DNA of 64,000 nucleotides from positions 1,426,001-1,490,000 of the forward strand of contig CM049992.1 in the NCBI GenBank assembly GCA_016630955.3, read 5' to 3'. This DNA comes from Didymella arachidicola. Lineage: Eukaryota; Ascomycota; Dothideomycetes; Pleosporales; Didymellaceae. Position 1 is the first letter of the stretch. Each line of letters opens with the position of its first letter. The notes beneath the pieces were generated by a model that worked only from the letters and a program-made list of their open reading frames with translations, did not search any database and was not told where the DNA came from. Both the position numbers and the translations under genes were made by a program. Below are positions 23,601 through 33,416 of this stretch, piece by piece.

Positions 23601-23661
23601 CGTTGTCATTGAAACCAGCAAAATCGACCAGGTTGTTGATCGGATCATTGACTGGGTCCAT
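20650..23661 (-). CDS. Large nuclear-type protein with the KRW/LHxxGP core (family copy 1)
   Basis: Single exon, 1003 residues, starting at the ATG 23661. Residues 1-340 are Q/P/S-rich and disordered. Residues about 345-485 form the shared core: C-K-D-N-K-N-G-N-S-F-V-K-R-W, C-W-H-M-L-D-I-A-V-G-L-H-T-E-G-P, then M-T-F-Q-Q-R-I-Y-H-I-C and Y-S-K-A-L-C-D. After it come several K/R clusters, including AAKRQRT and RKRTT, consistent with nuclear localisation. Residues about 780-850 are an extreme S/E/D/K tract with an 18-bp tandem repeat. A second basic region lies near the C-terminus. No known domain recognised. It is the only copy on the minus strand and the farthest left of the family. Confidence 0.75.
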   Translation of the reverse strand: MDPVNDPINNLVDFAGFNDNGEDIRGIADRHLFDNGQDIFGVTHSHQAVESMTVPGFGNRVDPSAHVTPEGFDMTQSADRNFFDHNLELFPDQFLDAGLTGYAPIGQPVSQFVVQQNGGNLGMSLEPAQLTMSQMPALAIQPAMMLNQPQASSQVVLATFEEQQQWQAFKSQQTLFYQPQPQVPQLLQMEASHQWVNTNEVLGLGLQSPFESPGNELFPGFSDPEAPPNPRQTADPSQQDFLSEEQIQLLQNAEPGAYIQPSADFPTTDATLTPSQLDAEPSPQSRSTRGRQSLPSRTPSPEPTRQAAPMGLSFNSLDEAVEAMSSRSIENAWEAPSEDPTIPTTQAERAKYVLDLFEAFQDCTECKDNKNGNSFVKRWSAGPGSYYNLLAMEKVCWHMLDIAVGLHTEGPQTTNMYCEEALKKLKTSRDMTFQQRIYHICAMLRYSKALCDHLMKGEDLEALVGAPKLKMAAAITMRVQNLRRQKWIVHGRTEDIHHSNADRNEKDGRDHFEEAQVPGRKTKTKQQTKQPATTKPCAKPYAKPKAGTANTSRDETDDDEEAGHRRQSVPGISQAGHSPDIEIDHEPQQIPTPPRSSKARHNNLESRVGKAGFDEQKSEDMRKEDTMLAAYRAAMKASNISPEAEPAAQKPQLAPSTTKKVPADKTNATATTTKTSSKTKTKTGTRKYRVDLTEAEADSKRDKSTSKAKRKRTTTELVSDHDQSTPAAKRQRTTKELLAEWTIRNDKSNEDDLREAGYASESGRLSNTETSDTDEDDNDADEEDENVDDEPEDESESKDESESKDESESKDESKSENDESKSEDDEDDEEESKPEEESESEDDSESETLDDKTPSPSPSPIRKRKMEKATGKGDRIDQVYPLVKSSRYATKAEREADKRKHEQASNAKPSEPNTKTTTAKSRKRKIPASEVVVISADEEIETPPPKRTKRNDSSTRESVHNAAPKVGKSKPLRNTHGRFLRRKAEPEPKKPKLSRELRALRGN
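21223..21294 (-). repeat. 18-bp tandem repeat coding for D-E-S-E-S-K
   Basis: Three perfect copies and one imperfect copy of an 18-bp unit, starting GCTCTCGTCCTTAGACTC on the plus strand, lie in the acidic tract of family copy 1. The unit encodes a six-residue acidic/Ser block with a CK2-like pattern. Copy number is likely to vary between strains. Confidence 0.85.
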
Positions 23662-25332
23662 GATTGTGTGCGAAGAGATGAATGTGAGTTGATGAGGAGA
23701 ATAGCTAGGAGAAATCGGACGTCCTTAAAAAGGACCTGTGCTGTACTGGTGAAAAGCTAGATGGTGTATCGCTCAACTTTTGAAGGAGATGAGCGGGCGC
23801 TTTCCCCAGGCTCGTAGTTCGGGGGATGTCGAATGACGATGATGCAAAGCGAACATCCAATGTCACAAGCGAACCTACTTCATTCCTTAGATTATGTTGA
23901 GAAAGATGTTCGTGCTGCTGCTTGGTCACAGTATAGGGTTGACTTGCGTACCGACCGACCTCACAGTGTGGCCTTGTGAGTGGACTGCGTTTGAGCACAC
24001 TGTGTTCTCGAACAAGGACTCGATACAAATTGAGCACGCATTGTGCCTTCAAACACGCGCGAGATAACAGTATCCAGCGGCGCACTGTGGAGAGGCTTTC
24101 CGATCGCACAGTGTTGAGGTCTTCCTGCAAATCATGAAGTGCTCAAAGCCCTGGATTAGCAGAGTTCACTACGCTTGTCGAGAGAGCTATGATATCCGAG
24201 TAAGTCGATTCGTGGTCTGAGATATATACAGTGGCCTTGAAATAACAGCTTTCGGAAGTCTCAGAAAGCCATCCTGAACAGGCGGACTAAGTGGAATCTC
24301 CAGAGCTGATTTGCAGGTGGCTTTTACTGGTGGCACTATCGAGGTCCTCTGAAATTCTAAAAACTAGACAAATGCAGTCAGTAGTCATCACGAACCGGGA
24401 GTTATTAGGTGACTTACAAGTGGGAATTTCCTCCTGATATATTCCAGGATCGAGAAGAAATATGGACAGCGCATAAGATGTTGAACCAATACAAAAAGAG
24501 TCGCAACGGGGAGTCTAAGAGCGGCGTTCTATGGAGCTTGAACAAAGTCCGACATGCAAAGCAATAGAAGTGTTCTTGCAAATGGACCGGAGGCGGGATC
24601 AAACGGGGCAAGACCTGAAGAGTTGGAGGTCGATGGTCCTGAGCTAGCACAGAACGAGAGAAATGGGTCTTTGTTGAGAAGCTACAAATAGAGCATTCTA
24701 GTCTCAATAGAGTTCCTGGAGAGAATAAATCGTCCATTAAATCGTTGAGCTTTCCCATATACACCTTGGGATTACTCTGGGAGCTTGTACGAGACCTTCA
24801 TGCCGCTTCGTTGGGGCTACCTCTTATTGTTCCCGGCTCATGCAGCATGCGTCTGCGAGTTGTAGAACGGGCTGGGCGCAAACGACACAAAGATAGCTGA
24901 AAGCGGCATGTCAGGCAATCTCATGGTAACACGGGCTCCATGTGGTCCGACCAGTGAGATCAATACCCTGTGCACGTCAGCATGATGCAAGCCCCAGTAC
25001 TCGGCCGCAATATCTGGCGTGCCGCAGGTACTAGTGCATACTTCACACTGAAATATTCGACCTTACCAGCAATTAGATCAATCCACAAGAACTTCGCATG
25101 CAGTAGAGGTGCGCTAGGTAACGAATGGTTTACTCAAGTGATTATTCAGCTGGCCATTGCCGGCCCAGAACGTAAAGGACAGCGTAGTAGGTCGATAAAT
25201 TAAAATCAATCAATCACCCAATCGACAAGACATCGTTACGTACAGATGTACAAGCACTTCCGGTAACGCCTTGACGGCAGACTTATCCCGATTTGACCTT
25301 TGAGTTTTCAAAATATTTATTCCCTCTGTAAT
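23662..25332. other. 1.7-kb intergenic region, no gene seen
   Basis: Bounded by the start of family copy 1 and the 3' end of the DUF1593 gene, both on the minus strand. The minus frames at 23705-24130 and 24414-24764 show no domain, no good start context and no splice structure. Confidence 0.45.
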
Positions 25333-26871
25333 CTACAGGTCTTTCATCAGGTCTCCGATAGCATCCGCGCCGTCACCCCCGCCTTTGAGGTCCTTGTTTG
25401 TAGCTTGGATCAACACACGCCTGTAGCTTGTCAGACTTGGAGTCCCGTCATTGGTGACCTCCAAAATCAAGTGCAGCAGCTGGCCTTGTTGCACCGGTTT
25501 CCTACTCATCAACTCCACCGCACATTTCTCTGGCGGTGGTAGCGTTACTTGAACGCTCTTGCCCTCATCGTCGCGCTTCTCAATCTCCAGCTCAGAAACT
25601 TCTGCACCTACCCACCATTGCGTCGCTGTGGGCTCGCGGTAATGCCACCACTTGTATGCGAGCCTCCCTCCATTGGGATCATAAGTTTCACTGGCGTCGA
25701 GAGTGACCGAGGTGCCAGCTTCGGCATCGATGCGCACTGGCGTGAGATCTCTGGTACCATTGAGGTGAATTACAGGGTGGTGGTTGACTTTGCCGAAGTC
25801 AGGCTCCATACTCCACTTGATCCTCGCTGCAAAGTCATTCTGAAAAGCATCACGCCAGCGCCAGATGGTCGAGTGATTGGAGGTGTAAGTTTTGCCGTCA
25901 ACACCCTTAACACGATCGACTGCGTCACTGTAGTGATTACTTTTCAAGCCGGCGTCGCTGACGTCTGTTCGGGTGTAGCGACCTCCCCAAGAGCCGTAGC
26001 TGGGACATTCAGGAACGCCGAGCCCGTTTTGGATGAGGTAGAGGAATGTCGGCGTATCTCCTTCAGGGATAAAGAGATAGTCAGGATACGCGCTTCCGAG
26101 AGGGCCAATCTGGATATTTTCCTTGATCCAACTCTTCTCCATCTTCGAGAAATCCGGTCCGCCTTGATCGAATCCGTAATATCGTTCTCCTGATATGCCA
26201 GTCCAGGCAGCCATGCCGTATTGGTTCCAGCCATGCACCGATGCGATATAGAAGATATCAGGGAAACTGTTACGGATCCATGCACCGGTGTCGTCTTGGT
26301 CAGAGATTGCATACACACGTATACGTGATAGAAGGCGCTGGGAGTCTTCAGGGGAGAACTCATCGTCGATCTTGATTAAAGCCTGTGCGAGGGTATTGGT
26401 GCCGCCCCAGCAAAGAATCCATAGAGGCTGTGTGGAAGGGGCAACAATGCGGTCGTAAAGTAGCTGGCCACCTGCGGACAGCGGGATATCCTGGTCTACT
26501 GCTGACATTCCATAAGTCTACGAATCGATCAGCAATATGATCGGCCTGGTTCAAGTCACACCCACCTCAGCACCCCTCTTGATCAATTCTCTCAGATACT
26601 CAGCAGTTGGATATGGCCAGTCAGGATGTACATGTTTGTTCAGATTCTCGACAGCTCCTGCGTACGCGTCGATGATCTTCTCCATGTCCTGCGGACACAC
26701 CTTGTTCTTCATCCACGTGCTTGTGCATGCCACCAAGCCCTCAGTTTCGAACTGGTTAGCATACAGCAAATAGCGGCATAGTGATTCGGCATCATCCGGT
26801 TCATTGGAGATGTCGGACAGGATGAAGACGCGGGGCTTCTGAGGAAAAGTTTGAAGCTTATCAGCAGCCAT
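25333..26871 (-). CDS. DUF1593 (nucleoside hydrolase-like, cellulose-binding-type) protein
   Basis: Two exons, 26566-26871 and 25333-26517, separated by a 48-nt intron (GTGGGT donor, TAG acceptor, phase 0); the product has 496 residues. The N-terminus carries R-V-F-I-L-S-D-I-S-N-E-P-D-D, the acidic motif of the inosine-uridine nucleoside hydrolase-like fold. The middle has WILCWGGTNTLAQAL and the block Y-A-I-S-D-Q-D-D-T-G-A-W-I-R, both typical of DUF1593. The C-terminal part (about 385-475) is an Ig-like beta domain (V-T-L-D-A-S-x-T-Y-D-P-N-G). No signal peptide is visible, so it may be cytosolic. Bacterial and fungal relatives are linked to polysaccharide use; the substrate is unknown. Confidence 0.88.
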
Positions 26872-27543
26872 GACGACGTGGACTGAGACCGAAGCAGAAT
26901 GTAAGGGAAGACGTTAACAGAGGTTCAATGGGGAACATTGAATCTTTTCAAGCTGTCGGACTGTTGTGGGAGGCCGAAGTCACACAAAAACATCCCGAAG
27001 AAGTGCCTCGCAGGTACAAGGTGGGGCGTTGTCGTGGTGCCCCTGGTCGATGCATCTGGATGGGTTAGGCACAACTTCGGCTGCGCTTGCAGTGCGGGGC
27101 TCCCCGAGGGGCTGCCTCGCGTGCGCCTCTACAGCATTCAGCATACCGTTTTTCGTACCTCGAATTGGAACAATGCAGGCCGCCATCCGTTCTCAGGAGG
27201 AAACAAGCCAGAGAAGGCTTTGATAATCGTCCTCGGCACAGAGCCGACCTTCGTTACCCCTCTATGCATGCGCCACATCTAAGCCTATTCGAGACAGCTC
27301 AGCCTTGCTTGGCTGACGCCTACGACAGGCTCTTCCAAAAACACCACAGAAATCGATGATCACCACGAAGTTGAATGGACGGCTAAAGAGCTCAGGCGTC
27401 CATCAATAAGGCTATGTAAGACGTGCCTCTTACACGTATGCCAAGATCTAGCTCAATTGTGCGATGAATGACCTATATAGCCAAGGACTGCGCTGACTTG
27501 GTGACTTGCCTCTTCCTGTCATCGACACTAACAACCAAAAAGC
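26872..27543. other. Divergent intergenic region with a TATA box for the gene at 27544
   Basis: Shared upstream region of the DUF1593 gene (minus) and the coiled-coil gene (plus). TATATAG at 27474-27480, 64-70 nt before the ATG at 27544, is a good core promoter candidate. The open frame at 26938-27282 has no recognisable content. Confidence 0.5.
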
Positions 27544-28695
27544 ATGACATCAATTCAGTCTAAAGTCTACGAGGCAGCTTCTCAGCATGTCCAACTACTC
27601 CGAGGCCTCGCAGAAACCGATCAAGCACCTTCTCAACTCCAACAGCAAGATGCCTACCTCACGGACTTGAAAGCACAGGAAGCAAGCACAACGAAACTTG
27701 TCGAAGACCTCCGTAAGAAGACCAGCCTCGAGTTGAAGGATCACAAGAAGTACTCCGAGTCTACATTCAGCCGCTTCGCTCACAAAGCAACTGGTCGAAA
27801 AGAACGCTTTGCCGAGAAGGCTGGAAAAGAAGAGCGCGAGTACTTCGACGCCATTCAAGCGCAGAAGGCTGCTGAAGATGAGCTCGCGTACATACGGCAG
27901 TTGAAAGCTGAGGCCGAAGTACAACGGCAAAAGTTCGACAGCGAGTCCAAACGCCACAGCCATCTCCAGCAGCAACTCGATCACCTTTACAACTCCATCT
28001 TCGCAGGCCAGACTCCTGAGTTTCCTGAAGAAGACCGCAGAGAAGAAGCTTGTAACAGCATGTCCCAGCATGTACAATCTCTCCATCAAGAGCTCGAGCG
28101 AGAACGCCACGTCCTATTCGTTCTGCGTCAAATGAGCACCAAATTAAGCGAAGCGCGCAACTTCCTCGACGACGCACATGGCATGTCGCAATGGGACATG
28201 TTCGGCGGCGGCACTATGGCGTCGATGCAGAAGCGCAGCTTGCTCGAGCGCGCGGAGTCCAGTATCCAGCAAGTTCGCATGCTGCAACAACAGCTACAAC
28301 AGGTTGCTCCTCATCTGCCTAGTCTCGGTCAGCTCAACATTGCGTCTGGAAGCATTTGGGGCGACATTGTTTTCGATAATATCTTCAGCGATATGGAGAT
28401 GCATGACAAGATCAAGGATTCTGAGGCGCAGGTTGATCGTGCTGGGCACAAGTGTGGTGACATGGTCCAGCAGAGTGAGCAGAGGGAGCTAAAGCTCCTA
28501 GGAGATGTTAGGAGCGTAAATACACAGCTGAAGAACGCCCGCGTGGAGCTGCAAAAAGCGAGGGAGGAGGCTTTCAAGGGCGTGATGGAAGGTCAAGATG
28601 GTTTGCAGCAGCGGTCGTGGCAGGGAGAGACATATCAGCCTCTGGCGGGTGCACCGCCAAGCTATGATGCTGCTCCCCCTGCATACTCCAATTGA
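27544..28695 (+). CDS. Coiled-coil protein with C-terminal PPxY motifs
   Basis: Single exon, 383 residues. Almost all of residues 1-350 is predicted helical and charged, with long heptad-like stretches (about 20-170 and 240-350) separated by a short G-rich link near 222-226. The last 20 residues contain two PPxY-type motifs, PPSY and PPAY, ligands for the WW domains of Rsp5/Nedd4 ubiquitin ligases in known proteins. This suggests a membrane-remodelling or trafficking adaptor, but that is inference. No signal peptide or transmembrane segment. Similar proteins occur as uncharacterised conserved fungal proteins. Confidence 0.72.
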   Translation: MTSIQSKVYEAASQHVQLLRGLAETDQAPSQLQQQDAYLTDLKAQEASTTKLVEDLRKKTSLELKDHKKYSESTFSRFAHKATGRKERFAEKAGKEEREYFDAIQAQKAAEDELAYIRQLKAEAEVQRQKFDSESKRHSHLQQQLDHLYNSIFAGQTPEFPEEDRREEACNSMSQHVQSLHQELERERHVLFVLRQMSTKLSEARNFLDDAHGMSQWDMFGGGTMASMQKRSLLERAESSIQQVRMLQQQLQQVAPHLPSLGQLNIASGSIWGDIVFDNIFSDMEMHDKIKDSEAQVDRAGHKCGDMVQQSEQRELKLLGDVRSVNTQLKNARVELQKAREEAFKGVMEGQDGLQQRSWQGETYQPLAGAPPSYDAAPPAYSN

Positions 28696-29353
28696 GCCTT
28701 ATTTGACATAATACCGCAGCCTATTTGTCTGGACACAATTCTCCGTTCCTACGCATTGTCTGTTAGCTACTGCTGTTCGATGTCCTGCCTTCTGGTCTGA
28801 GCCGTCTTGCGTTCGTGACCGAAGTTAGGTGTAGGTACCTCTGACATTTTTCCAATGCTTTGCTTCCGAGTTTCCCCTGCCACGCATCACCACCGACAGC
28901 TTTGCAGCTTCTTACCAATGAACGACTACAATGATGCACTTACTCAGTCGTCCGTCTCACAGTCGAGATCACTTGAGTCACAGCGAGCACTTGTTCAGCC
29001 GGACATTCAAGGGTCCAACTTGCACTACCAGCCGCAGTCGGTGGTCTCTTTAGATTAGAAGCTTCACCAAATGCACCTCAAAACTCAGCTTCTCTCTCTC
29101 CTTGCCCAAAACAAGCATGACTGATGACGACAAATGTTGTGGTAGGGCTCAGAGTGGACCGCTCATCGCCACGACGCAACCATGGTGTTGCAGTCCGTGC
29201 TCGATGACCGCATTGCTGCTGACAGCATGCGCGTCCATACAGGGGACTTGTACGCACAGCGGCCCCTCAGTCATCGGCGTGCGCGAGCACCTGTGTATGC
29301 ATAACGACGTGTCGGCTGATTACGATTGAACCTCACGAACTCATCTGCAGACC
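28696..29353. other. Intergenic region, no gene seen
   Basis: Two short plus frames (28855-29058, 29102-29329) lack motifs and splice signals. The sequence just before 29354 reads like a splice acceptor (CATCTGCAG), so a 5' UTR intron of the next gene is possible. Confidence 0.4.
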
Positions 29354-30316
29354 ATGGACCCTCTGCTATCTGTTGCTGACGACGCGATCGCCCACTCACG
29401 AACGCCGACTCCTCCGCCGAACCCTCCAGGACGCCTCTGGGCGATCAGCGATATTCATCTCTCCTTCAAAGGCAATCGCGAAGCTCTCGAGAAGCTGCAG
29501 CCTCGGCTGAACGACGGTCTCATCCTCTGCGGCGACGTGGGCGAGAGCGCAAATCATTGCAGACAAGCCTTCGAGAAAGCTACATCATGCTTCAGGCGCG
29601 TCTTCTGGGTCCCTGGCAATCATGAGTTGTATACACTTCACTCTCAGGACGACCACGGCTCACGTGGCGAGAAGAAGTATATGGAATGCGTAGAAATTGC
29701 ACGCGAGTATGGCATATTGACACCAGAAGATGACTTCACGATCTGGGAGGGCGAGGGCGGACCAGCGCTCATTGCGCCCATCTTCACGCTGTACGATTAT
29801 AGCTTTCGTCCCAACCATGTTGAGCTGAAAGACGCACTGGACTGGGCGAGGGAGGAGAACATTGAGGCTACGGATGAGCACCTGCTGCATCCAGACCCAT
29901 ACCCCTCGCGGATTGCATGGTGCAATGCCCTTGTCGAGAAGACTGAGAAGAAACTCGCAGCCGCAGTCGCTGCGCAGCCTGATACGCCTGTCATCCTTAT
30001 CAACCATTGGCCATTGCGAGAAGATCTGGTTCAGCTATTCCGTATCCCACGCTTCTCGCTGTGGTGCGGCACTAAGAAAACGGAAGACTGGCACAACAAA
30101 TTCAACGCCAAAGTCATCGTCAGCGGGCACCTACATATCCGGCGCACGGACTACATAGACAACACAAGGTTCGAGGAAGTCAGCCTGGGCTATCCAAGAC
30201 AGTGGCAAGAGTGCCATGAGCGAGGATTGGATATCAATGACCTCTTGCGCGAGATACTGCCTGGTCCTGAGATGCCTGAAGGAAAGCGAGAGACATTATG
30301 GCGCAGATACGGTTGA
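29354..30316 (+). CDS. Calcineurin-like metallophosphoesterase
   Basis: Single exon, 320 residues. All metal-binding blocks of the family are visible in order: S-D-I-H at 32-35, G-D-V-G-E at 60-64, G-N-H-E at 88-91, I-N-H-W-P near 217, and S-G-H-L-H-I near 258. Two divalent metals and hydrolysis of a phosphate ester are therefore expected. The final His block is followed by R-R-T-D, and the C-terminus R-E-T-L-W-R-R-Y-G is basic. No targeting signal. Substrate unknown; length is ordinary for the fungal branch. Confidence 0.9.
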   Translation: MDPLLSVADDAIAHSRTPTPPPNPPGRLWAISDIHLSFKGNREALEKLQPRLNDGLILCGDVGESANHCRQAFEKATSCFRRVFWVPGNHELYTLHSQDDHGSRGEKKYMECVEIAREYGILTPEDDFTIWEGEGGPALIAPIFTLYDYSFRPNHVELKDALDWAREENIEATDEHLLHPDPYPSRIAWCNALVEKTEKKLAAAVAAQPDTPVILINHWPLREDLVQLFRIPRFSLWCGTKKTEDWHNKFNAKVIVSGHLHIRRTDYIDNTRFEEVSLGYPRQWQECHERGLDINDLLREILPGPEMPEGKRETLWRRYG

Positions 30317-31214
30317 GTGTCATAGATGCATGGAAAGCGGAATAGACCGCCAGCATTGCCAGCGCCGTCAGTATCAGCGTCCACCCACTCACCACCAATC
30401 CATGCGTCGCACATCCTGCCATACGTACAAAGTCCTAGCCAGCGTAACCACGCATGACTCGCTATGCTAACGGCTACAGCCGCAAACACGAATACTGACT
30501 TGCAGGAACGCGCGGTGTGCCGCCGGAAGATTACATCGACTTCTATTTTCAGAAGGTAAAACAGCCTTCCAATCGTTGCACGGCCATCTCTCACGTTCAG
30601 AACTTCCGCGCAGCTGCCACACTCAAACCCCTGCTCCATCTGTGCACCTTCCCCATCAGTTGCGGACTAGCGTCGGTACGCGGCCCAATGCTTTCGGCAG
30701 TCGTCCTCCACGCCGAGACAAAACTGCGTCCCATTCGACCATTGCGCACCGTAGACACATGACCATTCGCCCTCGATATTAAAAGCGCCGAACTTATCGA
30801 GACCTGTTCCTTACATACGCGGGAACAACGTCCGCGCTATCTCTGTATAACTGCGACGATTCATGCTTGACCCTGGTCGTATGAGACAAGCAACCAATTG
30901 ATGTCAATATCAGTAGCCATGTGGGTTGCTGGCATGAAGGTACGTGCAGACTGGCAGCGGGAGCAACACTAAGAAAGGAAAGGTCAGATGCTGGCAGTGA
31001 CACCGCTGGGCAGCATATCGCCTTGCGGGAAGACGACAGAAGACCTTACACAGCATAAGAGGCGTGGCGGACCTCGTGAGATGCGGGAAAGTAGCCAGCT
31101 CTTTCATATTCTTGGCCCGTTTCAGTACTTGATCGCAGATCCACATTATTGCCGACGACCGCAGCATAGAGACAGAAGCTTTTGTACATCCAACTGCCTT
31201 CCGCTATACCAAAG
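30317..31214. other. 0.9-kb intergenic region, no gene seen
   Basis: A minus frame ending at 30234 could encode a 62-residue peptide with one hydrophobic segment, but it overlaps the metallophosphoesterase 3' end and has no further support. Nothing else recognised. Confidence 0.4.
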
Positions 31215-32035
31215 ATGCTCTTCAATATTCAGTCTCTGGCTATTCAGCTCCTGACTGTTGCAAGCTGCGTGTCGGCTCTGCCAACAAGCTTGGAGAAACG
31301 CGCAGTCATCGATCACGATGCTGTTGTTGGTTTTGCTCAAGCTGTCCCTTCTGGCACTGTCGGCACATTGATGCTGAAGTACAAGCCATACCTTAAGGTC
31401 TTCAATGGCTGCGTTCCCTTCCCGGCTGTTGATGCCGCAGGTAACACTGGGTCAGTCCAGGTCTCAGCGCGAAGACTCAGTCCGAGCTGACATAGATTGC
31501 AGCGGTGGTCTTGACCCTACTGGAGGATCAAATGACGGATGCTCTTCTTCCACCGGGCAGGTCTATGCTCGTGCTGGTACCTACAGCGGCAAGTTCGGCA
31601 TCATGTATAGCTGGTACATGCCTAAGGACTCGCCCTCTTCTGGCCTCGGTCACCGTCACGACTGGGAGAACATTGTCGTCTGGCTTTCTGCCCAATCAAC
31701 AACTGCGACCATTACTGGTGTCGCCATCTCTGCCCACGGCGACTATCAGAAGGATTCTTCCCCATCCCTGCAGGGCACCAGCCCTAAGATCGGGTACATC
31801 AGCTATTACCCAGTTAATCACCAACTCATTGCTACAGACGACCTTGGCGGTCAGCAACCGCTTATTGCTTGGGACAGCATGACTGCTGCAGCCAGAACGG
31901 CTATCGAGAATACTGTAAGTGATGTGATGGACTCCTCGCGAGAGCTCGCTAACGCACTCGCAGGATTTCGGGTCTGCAACTCCCAGTTTCAGAGACGGTA
32001 ACTTCCAGAGCTACCTTGCGAAGGCTTACTTCTAA
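31215..32035 (+). CDS. NLP (NPP1) family secreted protein, type 1
   Basis: Member of the necrosis- and ethylene-inducing peptide 1-like family, secreted proteins of plant-associated microbes. Some members damage eudicot membranes; others are not cytotoxic. Exons are 31215-31450, 31503-31914 and 31964-32035, giving 239 residues, the usual length. Residues 1-21 form a signal peptide, followed by a dibasic K-R at 28-29 that could be a Kex2 site. Two cysteines (in F-N-G-C and N-D-G-C) mark type 1. The signature heptapeptide G-H-R-H-D-W-E is intact at 128-134. Reading frame and splice sites are undamaged. The activity of this copy cannot be judged from sequence. It lies 1 kb from a retrotransposon insertion. 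Confidence 0.93.
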
Positions 32036-33070
32036 GTTAACGATGGTTTTGGCTAGGTCCAATCACCCCGGAGTCGACTCGATATGCTTTGGCATTATGT
32101 GCTCGGTAAAGTGGACTACCAACAATGAATACTTTTATCCAAAATCCTTTGGTACCCCCCCTGGCTATGACTGAACTCACAATGTGATTCAATACTATGT
32201 CTTCGCCCAGCTGCACTGTTCAGATCTTTGACACTTATACTGGTTCATGAGTATGGATTTTGATTTACCAGATCTATCAGAAGTGGGTGGATGAAAATGT
32301 CTGTCCTTCTTAGCTCCATAATCTTCCGTGGCCTGGTTGCTTATGGTGCGTCCACTTTTGCAAGTTGGATTGATGGTGACTTAGATGCGCAGAAAATGAC
32401 TGGGAGCAGTTTGAGCAATAACCATGTCCATAAGGGGCGCGGGTGCTTGAGACGGGTGTCTCGCCGCTGCATCAATGTTCTTCGAAAGGTTTTCAGACTC
32501 ATCGTCATCTATGTACCCATCGTGAAGGTCAGGTACGTATCACCATCGACTCTCAACCACGATACTGATACGAAGTAGAGCGTAACGTAACCCGTAGCTT
32601 ACTATCTATGATTTCGCCGTAACAACGACTGCGTTGAACGCCGTGCTGAAACTGAGAACCCTTCCTCTCGAGGGCAGGTGGACGATCTTCGTCGGAGGAC
32701 GGCAGTACTAAGTGCGCGCAACATCTCCTGATCAGGTAATCGGGGATGCATTTCATCATCGTATCCTTGACTGTTTTCGCGCTGGTGGGTCCTATCGCCA
32801 GGACGTCGTTAATCGCGAGACTCCCTGTGGCCTCAGGAGGCTGTGAACCAATGGAATGTCGAGTCATTAAGCAAGAGCTCGTCTGAGTGTCTCTTGAAAG
32901 CATTGCGCGCCAAGATACACGGGGAAAGACTCTGCACAGACCCACAAGTGTTGCGGGTGTTGTATTGTTCAGTTCGCATTGGAGCTGGCGAACAACCACA
33001 ACAGCAACCGCGACGACAAGGCCGTATCAACTGCTCACCATTCAACCGCCCTGTGCTGCAACTTGCCTTT
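32036..33070. other. 1-kb region left of the copia insertion
   Basis: No intact gene. The open frame at 32291-32578 has no motif. The right part (about 32995-33070) appears to be the original upstream sequence of family copy 2, now separated from it by the element. It shares CGTATCAACTGC (33023-33034) and surrounding C/A-rich sequence with the region before copy 3 (43853-43864). Confidence 0.5.
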
Positions 33071-33192
33071 TGTTAGCCAGCATCACGTGCTCTGTTACAT
33101 AATCATCTGTAGGGTGTATATTCCCTCTTCCCCTCATTAGATAGGAAACAACCTAGTCCCTCTTTTCTACGCCTGGCCTCTGCCCGCACACA
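33071..33192 (+). repeat. 5' LTR of copia copy A
   Basis: 122 bp, starts TGTTAGCC and ends GCACACA. Very short for an LTR. Identical to the other three LTRs in the window. Confidence 0.97.
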
Positions 33193-33205
33193 GTTATGAG
33201 CCCGG
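33193..33205 (+). promoter_or_regulatory. Primer binding site, half initiator tRNA-Met type
   Basis: GTTATGAGCCCGG directly follows the LTR. Its reverse complement is the anticodon stem-loop of fungal initiator tRNA-Met, not the usual CCA-end sequence. This fits priming by a 5' half-tRNA. Confidence 0.7.
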
Positions 33206-33416
33206 TTTGCACCTCTTAGACTGCGCTACTCAGCACTAAAACAGCTCTAGACGTGTAACTGACAACGACTACGTTCACTTCTACCTCGTTTTGTCTACTG
33301 ACAGCTGATCAGCGTCAAAGACCTTTCTAGTCGACAGCCATCAGGTGGTGTCGCTAACGGACCAGAACTGCTGCTCTGTACAGAGATCAGTTTGGTGATT
33401 AATCACGAAGATCACG

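Noticed and set aside
24414..24764. 116-codon minus-strand frame
   Set aside because: No recognisable domain and no supporting signals; likely chance.
26938..27282. 114-codon plus-strand frame
   Set aside because: Overlaps two other frames of similar length in divergent promoter DNA; no motif.
30234..30422. 62-residue peptide with one hydrophobic segment on the minus strand
   Set aside because: Overlaps the end of the metallophosphoesterase gene and has no independent support.
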